Shown in pieces: positions 1-8,498 of a DNA stretch of 64,000 bases. Positions within the stretch are counted from its first letter, which is position 1; each line of letters opens with the position of its first letter. Origin of the DNA: JAWKTM01 sp041399085 (GTDB lineage: Bacteria > Planctomycetota > Planctomycetia > Pirellulales > Pirellulaceae); contig JAWKTM010000006.1 of NCBI GenBank assembly GCA_041399085.1, positions 62,001 through 126,000 of the forward strand. Direction: 5' to 3'. The position numbers and the translations under genes were made by a program. The notes below the pieces were generated by a model. That model was not told the DNA's origin. It did no database searches and was given only the letters and a program-made list of their open reading frames with translations.

Positions 1-2255
1 ACCAGCTCGTCATCGTCAGCCAGATTGATGCCCTTCACACCCGACGTATTGCGTCCCATCGGCCGCGCGTCGGATTCGTTGAAGCGAATCGCCATGCCAC
101 GCTTCGTGGACAGCACCACTTCATCGCCGGGCGCCGTCACCACCACATCGACCAACTCGTCGTCTTCGCGCAACTTGATTGCGATGATGCCACCCTTTTT
201 CGGGCGGCTGTATTGCTCGAGCAGCGTCTTCTTCACCAGCCCTTTGCGCGTGGCCATCATCATGCAATGGTCCGGCAAGTTGAAGTCGCGGATCGCTCGG
301 CAGTCGGTAATCTTCTCATCGGCCTGCAAGTTCAGCAGGTTCACAATCGCGCGGCCGCGGCTTTCGCGACTGAGTTGCGGCAAGCCATACACCTTCTGCC
401 AGTAGACCTTGCCTTGATTCGTAAAGAACAACAGGTAATCGTGCGTGCTGGCGACGAACAAATGCTGAATCGGATCCTCTTCGTCCGCCGAAGCTCCCTT
501 CAGCCCCTTACCGCCACGCCGCTGAGCCCGATAGACACTAGCCGGCGTGCGTTTGATATAGCCCTTGTGGCTGATCGACACGACCATCGTTTCTTCGGTG
601 ATCAGATCTTCCAGGTCAAAGTCGCCCAGCTCTTCGCCACTGATCTCCGTTCGCCGATTGTCGCCATGACGATCGCGGATCTGCCGCAGATCGTCGCGAA
701 TGATTTCGCGAATGTTTTCTTCGTCCGACAGAATCCGCAGATATTCGCTGATCTCTTCGAGCAACTTGGCGTGCTCGCCGCCCAGCCGCTCTTGTTCGAG
801 ATTGACCAACTGGCCTAACGTCATTCGCAAAATGGCGTCAGCTTGAACCGCCGTCAGCGTGTACGAATCGGCCACGCCACGCTCTTCCTGAAACAGCCGA
901 AACCCTTCCTCGCCCAACGCCCGCTGCATCATCGACGCCGGACAGGCCACGCCCATCAAGCCCGCTTTGGCTTCCGCCTGAGTCTGCGATTGGCGAATAA
1001 TGCGGATGATCTCGTCGATGTTGGCCAGAGCCAGCAACAAGCCTTCGATCGTGTGCTTACGGCGGCGAGCCCGAGCCAGCAGGAAGTTCGTGCGGCGGCG
1101 AATCACCGTCGCTCGATGCCGCAGAAATTCGTCCAGCAACTGCTTGAAGCTCATCTCGCGCGGCTTGCCGTCAACCAACGCCAGGAAGATCAGCGAGAAC
1201 GAGTCTTGCAGCGGCGAGTACTGGTACAGTTGGTTCAGCACCACGTCCGGGTCGGCGTCGCGTTTCAATTCGATGATCAACCGCACCGGCTCTTTCAAAT
1301 CGCTCTCGTCGCGAATGCCCGAGATCCCCTTGATGCGATCGTCATGCACCAACGCCGCAATCCGCTCGACCACACGATCGCGGAACTGTTGATAAGGGAT
1401 CTCCGAAACGACGATGCGATACCGCCCCTTCGCATGCTCTTCGATCTTCGTGCGAGCCCGCACCACGATCGTGCCGCGGCCCGTGTGATACCCGCGACGA
1501 ATCCCCGCTCGACCGCAAATCACGCCGCCCGTGGGAAAGTCCGGTCCCGGCACGATCTCTAGCAGTTCGTCGATCGAAACATTCGGCTCGTCCAACACTT
1601 TCAACAACGCATCGCAGACCTCGCGCAAATTGTGCGGCGGAATCGAAGTGGCCATGCCCACGGCGATGCCGTTGGCGCCATTGACCAACAGACAGGGAAA
1701 CTTCGACGGCAGCACGGTCGGCTCGGTCCGCACTTCGTCGTAAGTCGGCACGTAGTCAACCGTGTCCAGCTTCAGATCGTCCAACATCATTGCGGCGATC
1801 GACGACAGCCGGGCTTCCGTGTACCGCATGGCCGCCGGCGGCAAACCGGCGATCGAGCCGAAGTTGCCTTGCTTGTCGATCAACACATGCCGCATGTTCC
1901 ACTCTTGAGCCATGCGGACCAGCGTCGGATAGATCACGCTTTCGCCGTGCGGGTGATAATTACCGCTCGTATCGCCCGAGATCTTCGCGCATTTAACGCG
2001 CTGCGAACCGGGGCCGAGATTCAAGTCGTTCATCGCGACCAGAATGCGGCGCTGCGAAGGCTTCAGACCGTCACGCACGTCGGGCAACGCACGGCTGACG
2101 ATCACGCTCATCGCATACGTCAGATAGCTTTCCTTGAGCTCGTCCTCGATCGGCTGCTGAATTTCGCGGCCGCCATTGCCGCCTTCGTCTTCGTTGCCGC
2201 CACCATTGCCAATTGGCTCTTGATCGTCAGGTCCGTGGGGATCGTCAGTCGACAA
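1..2255 (-). CDS. gyrA: DNA gyrase subunit A, 3' end cut off by the window
   Basis: Type II topoisomerase subunit that cuts and rejoins DNA and, with GyrB, introduces negative supercoils. Reading the minus strand from a TTG at 2253-2255 gives an unbroken frame of 751 codons to the window edge. After an acidic Gly/Asn-rich leader of about 35 residues comes the classic start LKESYLTYAMSVIVSRALPD, then GDTSGNYHPHGESVIYPT, and the catalytic-tyrosine segment PAAMRYTEARLS. The C-terminal beta-pinwheel is entered (repeats such as GYIKRTPASVYRAQRRGGKG) but not finished. The TTG start is chosen because AAAGGA lies about 10 nt upstream and no in-frame ATG precedes the conserved core. At the quinolone-contact positions the serine is kept (E. 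coli S83), while E. coli D87 is a proline here. It is divergent from the amidohydrolase gene. Confidence 0.97.
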   Translation of the reverse strand, partial: MSTDDPHGPDDQEPIGNGGGNEDEGGNGGREIQQPIEDELKESYLTYAMSVIVSRALPDVRDGLKPSQRRILVAMNDLNLGPGSQRVKCAKISGDTSGNYHPHGESVIYPTLVRMAQEWNMRHVLIDKQGNFGSIAGLPPAAMRYTEARLSSIAAMMLDDLKLDTVDYVPTYDEVRTEPTVLPSKFPCLLVNGANGIAVGMATSIPPHNLREVCDALLKVLDEPNVSIDELLEIVPGPDFPTGGVICGRAGIRRGYHTGRGTIVVRARTKIEEHAKGRYRIVVSEIPYQQFRDRVVERIAALVHDDRIKGISGIRDESDLKEPVRLIIELKRDADPDVVLNQLYQYSPLQDSFSLIFLALVDGKPREMSFKQLLDEFLRHRATVIRRRTNFLLARARRRKHTIEGLLLALANIDEIIRIIRQSQTQAEAKAGLMGVACPASMMQRALGEEGFRLFQEERGVADSYTLTAVQADAILRMTLGQLVNLEQERLGGEHAKLLEEISEYLRILSDEENIREIIRDDLRQIRDRHGDNRRTEISGEELGDFDLEDLITEETMVVSISHKGYIKRTPASVYRAQRRGGKGLKGASADEEDPIQHLFVASTHDYLLFFTNQGKVYWQKVYGLPQLSRESRGRAIVNLLNLQADEKITDCRAIRDFNLPDHCMMMATRKGLVKKTLLEQYSRPKKGGIIAIKLREDDELVDVVVTAPGDEVVLSTKRGMAIRFNESDARPMGRNTSGVKGINLADDDEL

Positions 2256-2540
2256 GTTTGAAATCCTTTCACAGCGAAGAAGCGTCGCGGCCAGCGGCCC
2301 CGGCGCGTCCCAATTAACCGGGAATTGCCGTCCAAAGAAAGGGGCAATATACCAGTTTCCAGCCGCCTCAACAACCGGACGCCCGTTCCTCGCATGATTC
2401 GCAACGCGTTTTCCGCCAACGACTTAGCGGTGAATCAAGTTTATCCAAGACGCTCCGCCGGAAGGTTGGTCTCGCCGACCGTCAGTGACTAAACTCAGCA
2501 ACTTGACCGCGCACCCCGAACCATCCCAAGGAGACGAGTC
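2256..2540. other. Divergent intergenic region, gyrA / amidohydrolase
   Basis: 285 bases between two divergently read genes, so promoters for both must lie here. The amidohydrolase has a strong AAGGAGA ribosome site just before its ATG. I see no convincing -35/-10 pair, no DnaA boxes and no RNA gene. Confidence 0.5.
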
Positions 2541-3479
2541 ATGGTGAGTCGAAGAACTTTTTTGCGTCAGACTTCGGCGGGCTTGGCCGCTCTGGCAACT
2601 GCCCGTTCGCTGGCGGCCGAATCGGCGCCTCGTCCCTCACAGATCGTCGACACTCACACACATTTTTACGACCCATCCCGACCGCAAGGCGTGCCTTGGC
2701 CAAACCCCAAGGATGATGTGCTGTACCGCCCGACGTTGCCGACCGAATTTCAGAAGCTGACGCAGCCGCTCGGCGTCACCGGAACCGTCGTGGTCGAAGC
2801 CAGCCCGTGGGTTGAAGATAACCAATGGCTGTTGGATCTGGCCAAGGACAACCCGTTCCTGGTTGGCATCGTGGGGAATTTGAAGGCAGGACAGCCTGAG
2901 TTCCGCGAGCAACTCGCTCGCTTCGCCCGCAACCCGCTGTTTCGCGGCATTCGTATTCGCGGCGACGAGCTACGCGATCTGCCAGCGAACCGCGAATACT
3001 TGAGCGACATGCGCCGCCTGGCCGACGCCAACCTCACCGTCGACGTCCTCGGCGGCGCTCCGATCCTGCCAGGCGTCGCCAAACTAGCGGAATTGGTTCC
3101 CACATTAAACATCGTGATGGATCATTTGCCGTTTGATATGCCAACCGACGCCGACAAAGCTAAGCCGTTCGCCGACGCTTTGCAGGCCATCGGCAAACAA
3201 CCCCAGGTGTTCGCCAAAATCTCGCACGTGCTAAAACGCCCATCCGACCCGACGGACCTCAACATCTATCGCCCGCAGCTCGATTCGCTGTGGAAAATAT
3301 TCGGACCCGATCGAGTCTTCTACGGCAGCAACTGGCCCGTCAGCAACCGCGCGGCCACCTATGAGAATATTCTCACACTCATGCTTCAATACACAGCGAC
3401 CCTCGGCACGGAAGCCGCCGACAAATACTTTTGGAAGAATTCCCAAACCGCCTACGGATGGCAACCGCGTAACCCATAG
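2541..3479 (+). CDS. Tat-exported amidohydrolase-2 family protein
   Basis: A 312-residue metal-dependent hydrolase of the amidohydrolase_2 (PF04909-like) group, TIM-barrel enzymes acting on lactones, acids or amides; the substrate cannot be told. The N-terminus is a twin-arginine signal (SRRTFLRQTSAGLAALATA), so export in a folded state is likely. The mature part opens with the metal-binding DTHTHFYDP. A second conserved His is in IVMDHLPF (about residue 193), and a C-terminal FYGSNWPVSN corresponds to the family's conserved metal/active-site end (often FGSDWP; Asn replaces Asp here). ATG 2541 has AAGGAGA directly upstream. The gene ends just before the RHS debris and is itself intact. Confidence 0.88.
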   Translation: MVSRRTFLRQTSAGLAALATARSLAAESAPRPSQIVDTHTHFYDPSRPQGVPWPNPKDDVLYRPTLPTEFQKLTQPLGVTGTVVVEASPWVEDNQWLLDLAKDNPFLVGIVGNLKAGQPEFREQLARFARNPLFRGIRIRGDELRDLPANREYLSDMRRLADANLTVDVLGGAPILPGVAKLAELVPTLNIVMDHLPFDMPTDADKAKPFADALQAIGKQPQVFAKISHVLKRPSDPTDLNIYRPQLDSLWKIFGPDRVFYGSNWPVSNRAATYENILTLMLQYTATLGTEAADKYFWKNSQTAYGWQPRNP

Positions 3480-3742
3480 ACACGCCATACCGCCCGCCGT
3501 GCCGTAAGTGCCGTACACCAATCGGCCATTGGGATAGCAAAGCAACGTTTGCCGCAAGCCTTTGGTAAACTCATCATCGACCGCCGTCTTATCATAGTTG
3601 TAACCGACGTACAGCGTGCCCGCGTCCTTCGAGCCATCGTGTTCCTGGTACTGTGTGACCAGTATGCCGAGGTCGTTGGACTTGTTGGATACTTCATTCA
3701 CCACGTTGCCGCGCCCAGCACGCTGATCTCGCCTAGCCGCGC
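3480..3742 (-). pseudogene. RHS/YD-repeat fragment (segment 5, distal end of the array)
   Basis: Translation of the minus strand gives VVNEVSNKSNDLGILVTQYQ, EHDGSKDAGTLYVGYNYDKT and a YPNGRLVYGTYGT stretch. These match, in the same order, the start of the better preserved RHS segments at 10.6 kb and 17.6 kb. The frame begins without a start codon of its own and is cut off at the end of the amidohydrolase gene, so this is a relic. It shows that the array once continued further in this direction or was cut here. No tip domain and no partner gene are attached. Confidence 0.75.
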
Positions 3743-4216
3743 TCACTCGCTGTAATAGGGCGTGCCGCCTCGACTCTCCATATCTGTCCCCACGAAGCAT
3801 CTCAATACCTCAGGCCCATTGCCGTGGCTGTAAGTGCCAAGTTCTTGGAATATCACGGCATTGTTCGAATATCCCCGATCATTTGGATAGCACGGAATTG
3901 GTTGCCCATCCGCGAATTCCGCAGACCAATGATGGGATGACTCGAATGGAGCAAAGCTCGATACGCGGAGCGTGCCATTATCAGCCACGTGAAATACGTG
4001 CCTGCCTTGTTCGTCACAAGTGATTGGCGGCGCCCGACGGTCCTCTACAATTCTGACCTCCCCCCGGAAATCGTTTGGTAAAACGATGTGAAGGTTGGTC
4101 ACTCGCGGATCGCAACCACTTACCGCCATGCAAATGCAGGCAAGCAAGGTCGCCACAATAGACAAGGTGAACCTGTGGGCAATAGCAAACTCTTTTCGAT
4201 TCATGATCGCAATTTT
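3743..4216 (-). CDS. Small predicted lipoprotein, possible RHS-tip partner
   Basis: About 157 residues. The N-terminus has a signal sequence ending in a lipobox-like ICMAVSGC, predicting a lipid-anchored protein. The mature part begins DPRVTNLHIVLPNDFRGEVR and resembles no family I know. I chose the TTG at 4214-4216 because GGAG stands 5 nt before it; an ATG at 4202-4204 is an alternative without a ribosome site. It follows RHS segment 4 by about 30 bases. In the other modules of this array the same slot (directly after an RHS tip) holds lipoprotein, membrane or signal-peptide proteins, so an immunity role is possible, but its own toxin domain is missing. Function is inference from position only. 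Confidence 0.6.
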   Translation of the reverse strand, partial: KIAIMNRKEFAIAHRFTLSIVATLLACICMAVSGCDPRVTNLHIVLPNDFRGEVRIVEDRRAPPITCDEQGRHVFHVADNGTLRVSSFAPFESSHHWSAEFADGQPIPCYPNDRGYSNNAVIFQELGTYSHGNGPEVLRCFVGTDMESRGGTPYYSE

Positions 4217-4927
4217 CAAGGAAACTCCATCATTGGTCGAGGCCAATCAGTCTCGCATTCGTCCCGACATTCTTAATGTCGAGTGGTTTGAACGGACTCG
4301 TGATACGTTCAGTAGACCACCAGCACTTGAAATCTCGCTATGAAACACTGACGTGACCCAGGATGTGCCGACGGACTCGGTGATGTCGGCGATTTCGTTC
4401 ACCGTGTTGGCGGATCGCTGTTGATTGAGGTCGGTGGTGCCGGCGGTTTTTGGATGTAGCCCGACCAGTTGCCGAGGGCGTCGAGCGTTCAGTCTTCTTC
4501 CTTGGCGGGCGTGCCGGCAGTGGCTGTGTGAGAAGAGTTCAACTCGCCGCGGTCGAAGGTTTTCAGGCGGTACAGGCCGTCGTAGGTGTACAACTCGTCC
4601 AGGTAGACGGGCGTGGTTTGCACCTTGCTGACCGTGTTTCTTTCCAGATCCAGTTTGCTGGCGGTCGTAGCCGTATTTGAAACGGTCGATGTCGGTGCTG
4701 GTGTTGTAGTTAAGCCAGCGATGATCGACGCGATTGAACCGGTCGAAGCCGGCATATGTGCCGCTGGTGCCGCCGAACAGATCGAGCCGGATTTGCGGCT
4801 CTTGGTAATCTTCGATGACCACGGTGCCGAGTCCCAAGTACGTGTACGCCGTAAGCGCACGGTGAAGTACGTGTTGACGGGGATGGTATCTTCGGGGTTT
4901 GTGTGATTCGGACTCTGGAGGTGAAAG

Positions 4928-5236
4928 ATGGGAAGGGTTGGTGTGCGGGAGCGTTGGGAGGGGCTGTTGGCTCGGCAGGCGGGTAGCGGGCTGAGTGTGG
5001 CCGAGTTCTGCCGTCGGAATGATGTGACGCAGGCATCGTTCTATCAGTGGCGGAAGAAACTTGCCGAAGCCAGGTCGGCACGACAGGCCTTTGTGCCGGT
5101 GTCGATTACCAACACTGCGGGAGTACGGGTGGAGTTGCCGGGCGGGGCGGTCGTGTGTTTGCCGGCGGGCGACGAGCGGTCGTTGGCTCAGGTCATCCGG
5201 CTGTTGACCGCCTCGCAGGAGCCGACGGGATGCTGA
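4928..5236 (+). CDS. tnpA: IS66 accessory protein TnpA
   Basis: 102 residues with the helix-turn-helix typical of the first IS66 gene: GLSVAEFCRRNDVTQASFYQ followed by WRKKLAE. It is needed together with TnpB for IS66 transposition in known members; its biochemical role is not settled. ATG 4928 is preceded by GGAGGTGAAAG. The stop overlaps the tnpB start in ATGCTGA, suggesting coupled translation. It is the only undamaged gene of this element. Confidence 0.92.
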   Translation: MGRVGVRERWEGLLARQAGSGLSVAEFCRRNDVTQASFYQWRKKLAEARSARQAFVPVSITNTAGVRVELPGGAVVCLPAGDERSLAQVIRLLTASQEPTGC

Positions 5237-5605
5237 CGTTATCCGCGGCGGTGAAAATCCATGTGTGTGTGTTGCCGACCGATCTGCGGAAGGGATTTGA
5301 TGGACTGTGCGGATTGGCTGAACATGTGTTGAAGCAAGATCCGCTGTCGGGACATCTCTTTGTGTTTCGCAGCGAGCCCGTGATCGCATCAAAGTGTTAT
5401 ACTGGGACCACGATGGCTTGGCGATCTGGTACAAACGATTGGAGCAGGGCAGGTTTCAACTGCCGACCGACGTGCAACCCGCCAGGATGAAACGCGTGCG
5501 GGCGTTGAGATTTCGGCGAGCGACATGAGTTTATTGTTAGGCGGCATCGACCTGGCCTCGGTCAAGCGGCGGCGGCGTTATCAACGGCCGCACAAGCCGC
5601 GATAA
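5230..5605 (+). pseudogene. tnpB: IS66 TnpB, one frameshift
   Basis: Starts MLTLSAAVKIHVCVLPTDLR and KGFDGLCGL, the conserved TnpB opening. The frame breaks at about 5380 after HLFVFRSE. One base downstream the expected continuation appears (RIKVLYWDHDGLAIWYKRLE, then GRFQLPTDVQPAR) and runs to a TAA at 5603-5605 with the basic tail SVKRRRRYQRPHKPR. One missing base in the CGAGCCCGTGAT stretch explains the break. Restored length is about 125 residues, normal for TnpB. Mutation versus sequencing error cannot be decided here. Confidence 0.85.
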
Positions 5606-5659
5606 TTATATCTGTTGGCAGCCCAAACAATTCACGCTCGCTTCATGCGTCTTATAGAT

Positions 5660-7282
5660 ATGACTCACAAGGGACAGTCTACCGACGACGCTGGAAGGTT
5701 GCGAAACCGCGTTGCTGCAAACGCGTCAGGAACTATCCACGGCACGAGCCGAAGCATCTCAATCGCGGCATGAAGTGGCGGCAACTCTCGTCCACCATCA
5801 GACAACAGCGTGGCATGATCGCCAAAACAGACAGACGATTCTGGAACTGCTCGCCGCGGCTTGCACGGCAAACAGCGCGGCGGATCGATCCGGATCAACT
5901 GCTGTTCGAGATCGGCGAGTTAGAGAAACTGTTAGAAGAACAGGCGAAGGAAACGACGCCGCGACGCCAGCTTGGAGCGGGCATGGCCAACGACTGCTGC
6001 CCGACAATCTGCCTCGCGAAGAAGTGCTATACGAGTTGCCGGAATCAGAACGTCTTTGTCCGCACGACGGTCAGCCGATGCAAACCCAATCCGCTATGAG
6101 ATCAGTCAACAGTTAGATTATGAGCCGGCGAAGCTGAAGGTGATCGTGCATAAGCAGGCCGTGTATCTTGCCCGGCGAAGCATGATGAGGCGACGCTGCT
6201 CACCACGCCCAAACCGCCGCAACCGATCGATAAGGGATTGCCTGGCCCTGGCCTGTTGGCCGCGATGGTGTTGGGCAAGTTCGAAGGATCATCTTCCTGG
6301 CTATCGCTTGGAAGACATTCTCTTTCGCCACGGTGTCGAGATCCGTCGCAGCACGATTTACGATTGGTTGGCCGCGGCGGCGGGCTTGGCAAAGCCGCTG
6401 GTCGACTTCATGCGTCATGGTGCTGCAATCGAAAGTGATTCACACGGACGACACACAGGTGAAGTTGATCGACAAGTCGCTTCGGGGCACGCGGCTGGCG
6501 CGTTATTGGGCTTATATTGGCGACCGCGGTCATCCCTATATTGTGTATGACTTCACCGATACGCGACAACGCGAAGGCCCGGAAAAGTTCTTGCAGGCTT
6601 CGAAGGTTATTTGCAGGCGGATACCTGGGCTTATGACGACATCTATGTGAAGTCTGCGCGGCACGATTATTAGTGGCCTGCTGGGCACATTGTCGTCGTT
6701 ATTGGTGGAAGGCTCGTGAACACGATCCGCTTCGCGCGCATCATGTGTTGGCAATCATTGCGCGATTGTATGAGATCGAACTCGCCGCGAAAGAGCTGAC
6801 CGCGCAGCAACGACAGTCGCTCCGCGCCGAACACGCCGCTCCGTTGCTGACTCAGTTGGAACAATGGCTCGATGAACAACAGCTGTTGCCCAAGAGCCTA
6901 ATCGGCCAGGCGCCAACGTACACTCGCAATCAATGGACGGCCCTGAATCGTTATGTCCACGACGGCGATCTTTCGATCGACAATAATATCTCCGAACGTT
7001 GTGTGAAGCCGGTACGGGCACCGACCGTAGGTTGGTCGCGGCCGCAAGAACTGGTTGTTCGTCGGCAGCGAGCAAGCCGGCCATCGCTCAGCGGTGCTGA
7101 TGTCGCTAATCGCCAGTTGCAAGGACAATCGCGTGGAACCGTGGGCCTACCTTCGCGACCTCTTCACCCATCTACCCGCCGATCCCAATCTCGGCTCCCT
7201 TCTCCCAGACCGTTGGCTCACCGCCCATCCTCAACACCGCTGGCAAATCGCCGACCTCCGCCAACAAAGACAAGACCGCTAA
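5660..7282 (+). pseudogene. IS66 transposase (TnpC), multiply frameshifted
   Basis: Fragments of the DDE transposase lie in all three frames: an N-terminal coiled region (5712-5960), LPGYRLEDILFRHGVEIRRS (about 6290-6350), TDDTQVKLIDKSLRGTRLAR and YWAYIGDRGHPYIVYDFTDT (6440-6560), ACWAHCRRYWWKAREHDPLR (from 6675), DLSIDNNISERCVKPVR (about 6970) and GRKNWLFVGSEQAGHRSAVL to a stop at 7282. At least five frame changes are needed. The order and spacing are those of a full IS66 transposase of about 520 residues, so the gene decayed in place rather than being truncated. Confidence 0.85.
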
Positions 7283-7824
7283 CGGCCGACTGTAGACGTG
7301 TAGTTCGCCGGGCGCATACTGTACGCCGCCAGCACATCGCCGGAGCCGCCATCGTCGTCTTGAATGGCGTCGAGACGATTGAGACGATCCTGCGATATCG
7401 GTTGTGCCGTAGGTGTAGTGTACCAGCCGGCCGTTGGATAGCGAAGCGAGTGACACAAGACGCCCGGTGAAGTTCGCCGTCGTATTGTACCCGGATTATA
7501 CATAGTTGACGACGTCGTCGCCCACCCCAACTAGGGTTGTCCGGCTGTGAATCTGCAAGGGCATTGAAGGTCTCCGCTCCGGTGTGTCTTCTCAGCGCGG
7601 TGAATCGTGCAGAATCTTACACTTAGGTACGTGTTTTCCAAAAATGGAATTGCCATTCTGGACCTCCAACCCCAATATGTTCAGCGTTTTGAAGATTGAA
7701 AAGAGTGGCCAGTCGATAAATCCCTTGCTCGGTCACACGGGTCTCAGATATCTAAATACACAAGAGTTGTGCAAGCGGCAACGTGCTGAACCCCACTGTA
7801 GGCTCTGTGTATCGGCTCGCTCTT

Positions 7825-8494
7825 CTAGGCAAGTGAGGTCAGCGATGTGCTCCGAGGATTCGTTGGAAACATTGGACTCGGACATATCAAGATGTGTAGT
7901 GACGAACTATTGTCTTTACACAACACCTTTAGGCTATCGCCTCGCAATTGCATACCCGTGAAATCGAGCTTCTCTAAGCGGGGCAACTCGCGAAGTACCT
8001 CGCAAGAGCTTGGCGTTACCGGTATATAACTTAGATCAAGCGATTCGAGTAGGGAAACACTTGGCACAATGCCGTATCGTCGGTTCAAGAATGTAATTGC
8101 TGCGCGAGAGGCACAAGCGTTTTACATAAGTATTATCCGCCAACTTCAACAAATGACCTTCTTCATCGCGAACGGCATAAAGAGACAATGCTTCAATGTG
8201 ACGCAACGCATTTATACATTGCACGTCATCGGCTGACAATGACACGTTAGATAATGACAGGTATTGCACATCCTCAGACGCAAGCGAGGGGCTCACACAC
8301 GCCATAACTGTCGAACAAGCAGTGCGACTTGGTCGAATCTGGATTCCCATCCTCGGATGCATTTTCCTCAATCGAGTTACCGCATTTCTTTGCTCGCGAG
8401 ACTCGTGCATTTCTTGCGCAAACGGAGCTAAACAGATACCAATTGCTAGGATTAGGATTAATAGGATCCGGATCGAGCAGCTACGCACGGCCAT
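7825..8494 (-). pseudogene. Signal-peptide leucine-rich-repeat-like protein with one frameshift, candidate partner of tip 3
   Basis: ATG at 8492-8494, 5 nt after the stop of the RHS tip gene, gives MAVRSCSIRILLILILAIGI, a signal peptide or anchor. It is followed by LRR-like repeats: VQYLSLSNVSLSADDVQCIN and HIEALSLYAV. The frame changes near 8085: in the next frame SLLESLDLSYIPVTPSSCEV, LRELPRLEKLDFTGMQLRGD continue the repeats to a stop at 7825. One extra base explains the break. Restored length is about 220 residues. Tight spacing to the upstream toxin-like tip suggests an immunity role, by analogy to other rhs loci; this is inference. Confidence 0.62.
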
Positions 8495-8498
8495 TACT

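Larger units (their letters stand above)
4843..7327 (+). mobile_element. IS66-family insertion sequence with 8-bp target duplication
   Basis: The element spans 4851-7319 (2469 bp). Left end GTAAGCGCACGGTGAAGTAC (4851-4870) and the right end (7300-7319) are inverted copies with 16 of 20 matches, and GTAAGCG is the usual IS66 terminus. The 8 bases TGTACGCC stand immediately outside both ends (4843-4850 and 7320-7327), matching the 8-bp duplication known for IS66. Gene order tnpA, tnpB, transposase on the plus strand is canonical. tnpA is intact, tnpB has one frameshift and the transposase has several, so the copy is probably not self-mobile. It sits inside an RHS frame on the opposite strand. 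Confidence 0.93.
4247..7570 (-). pseudogene. RHS/YD-repeat segment 4, interrupted by IS66, tip lost
   Basis: YD-repeat peptides (VYLDELYTYDGLYRLKTFDR, NQQRSANTVNEIADITES, RLDLFGGTSGTYAGFDRFNR) run from 7570 to about 4370 on the minus strand in several frames. Frameshifts are seen around 4490, 4650 and 4730. The IS66 element at 4851-7319 is inserted here; joining 7328 upward to 4850 downward restores GDVLAAYTYLGLGT in one frame. After ITESVGTSWVT only some 28 unrelated residues precede a stop at 4247, so the RHS core end and the toxin tip are deleted. Closest internal relative: the segment at 16.9-17.4 kb. Confidence 0.82.

Noticed and set aside
1..2540. Replication origin near gyrA
   Set aside because: No DnaA boxes, AT-rich unwinding region or dnaA/dnaN genes are visible.
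4247..5434. 395-codon minus-strand frame as one real protein
   Set aside because: It runs through the IS66 left end and mixes antisense tnpA with out-of-frame RHS sequence; only short parts are meaningful.
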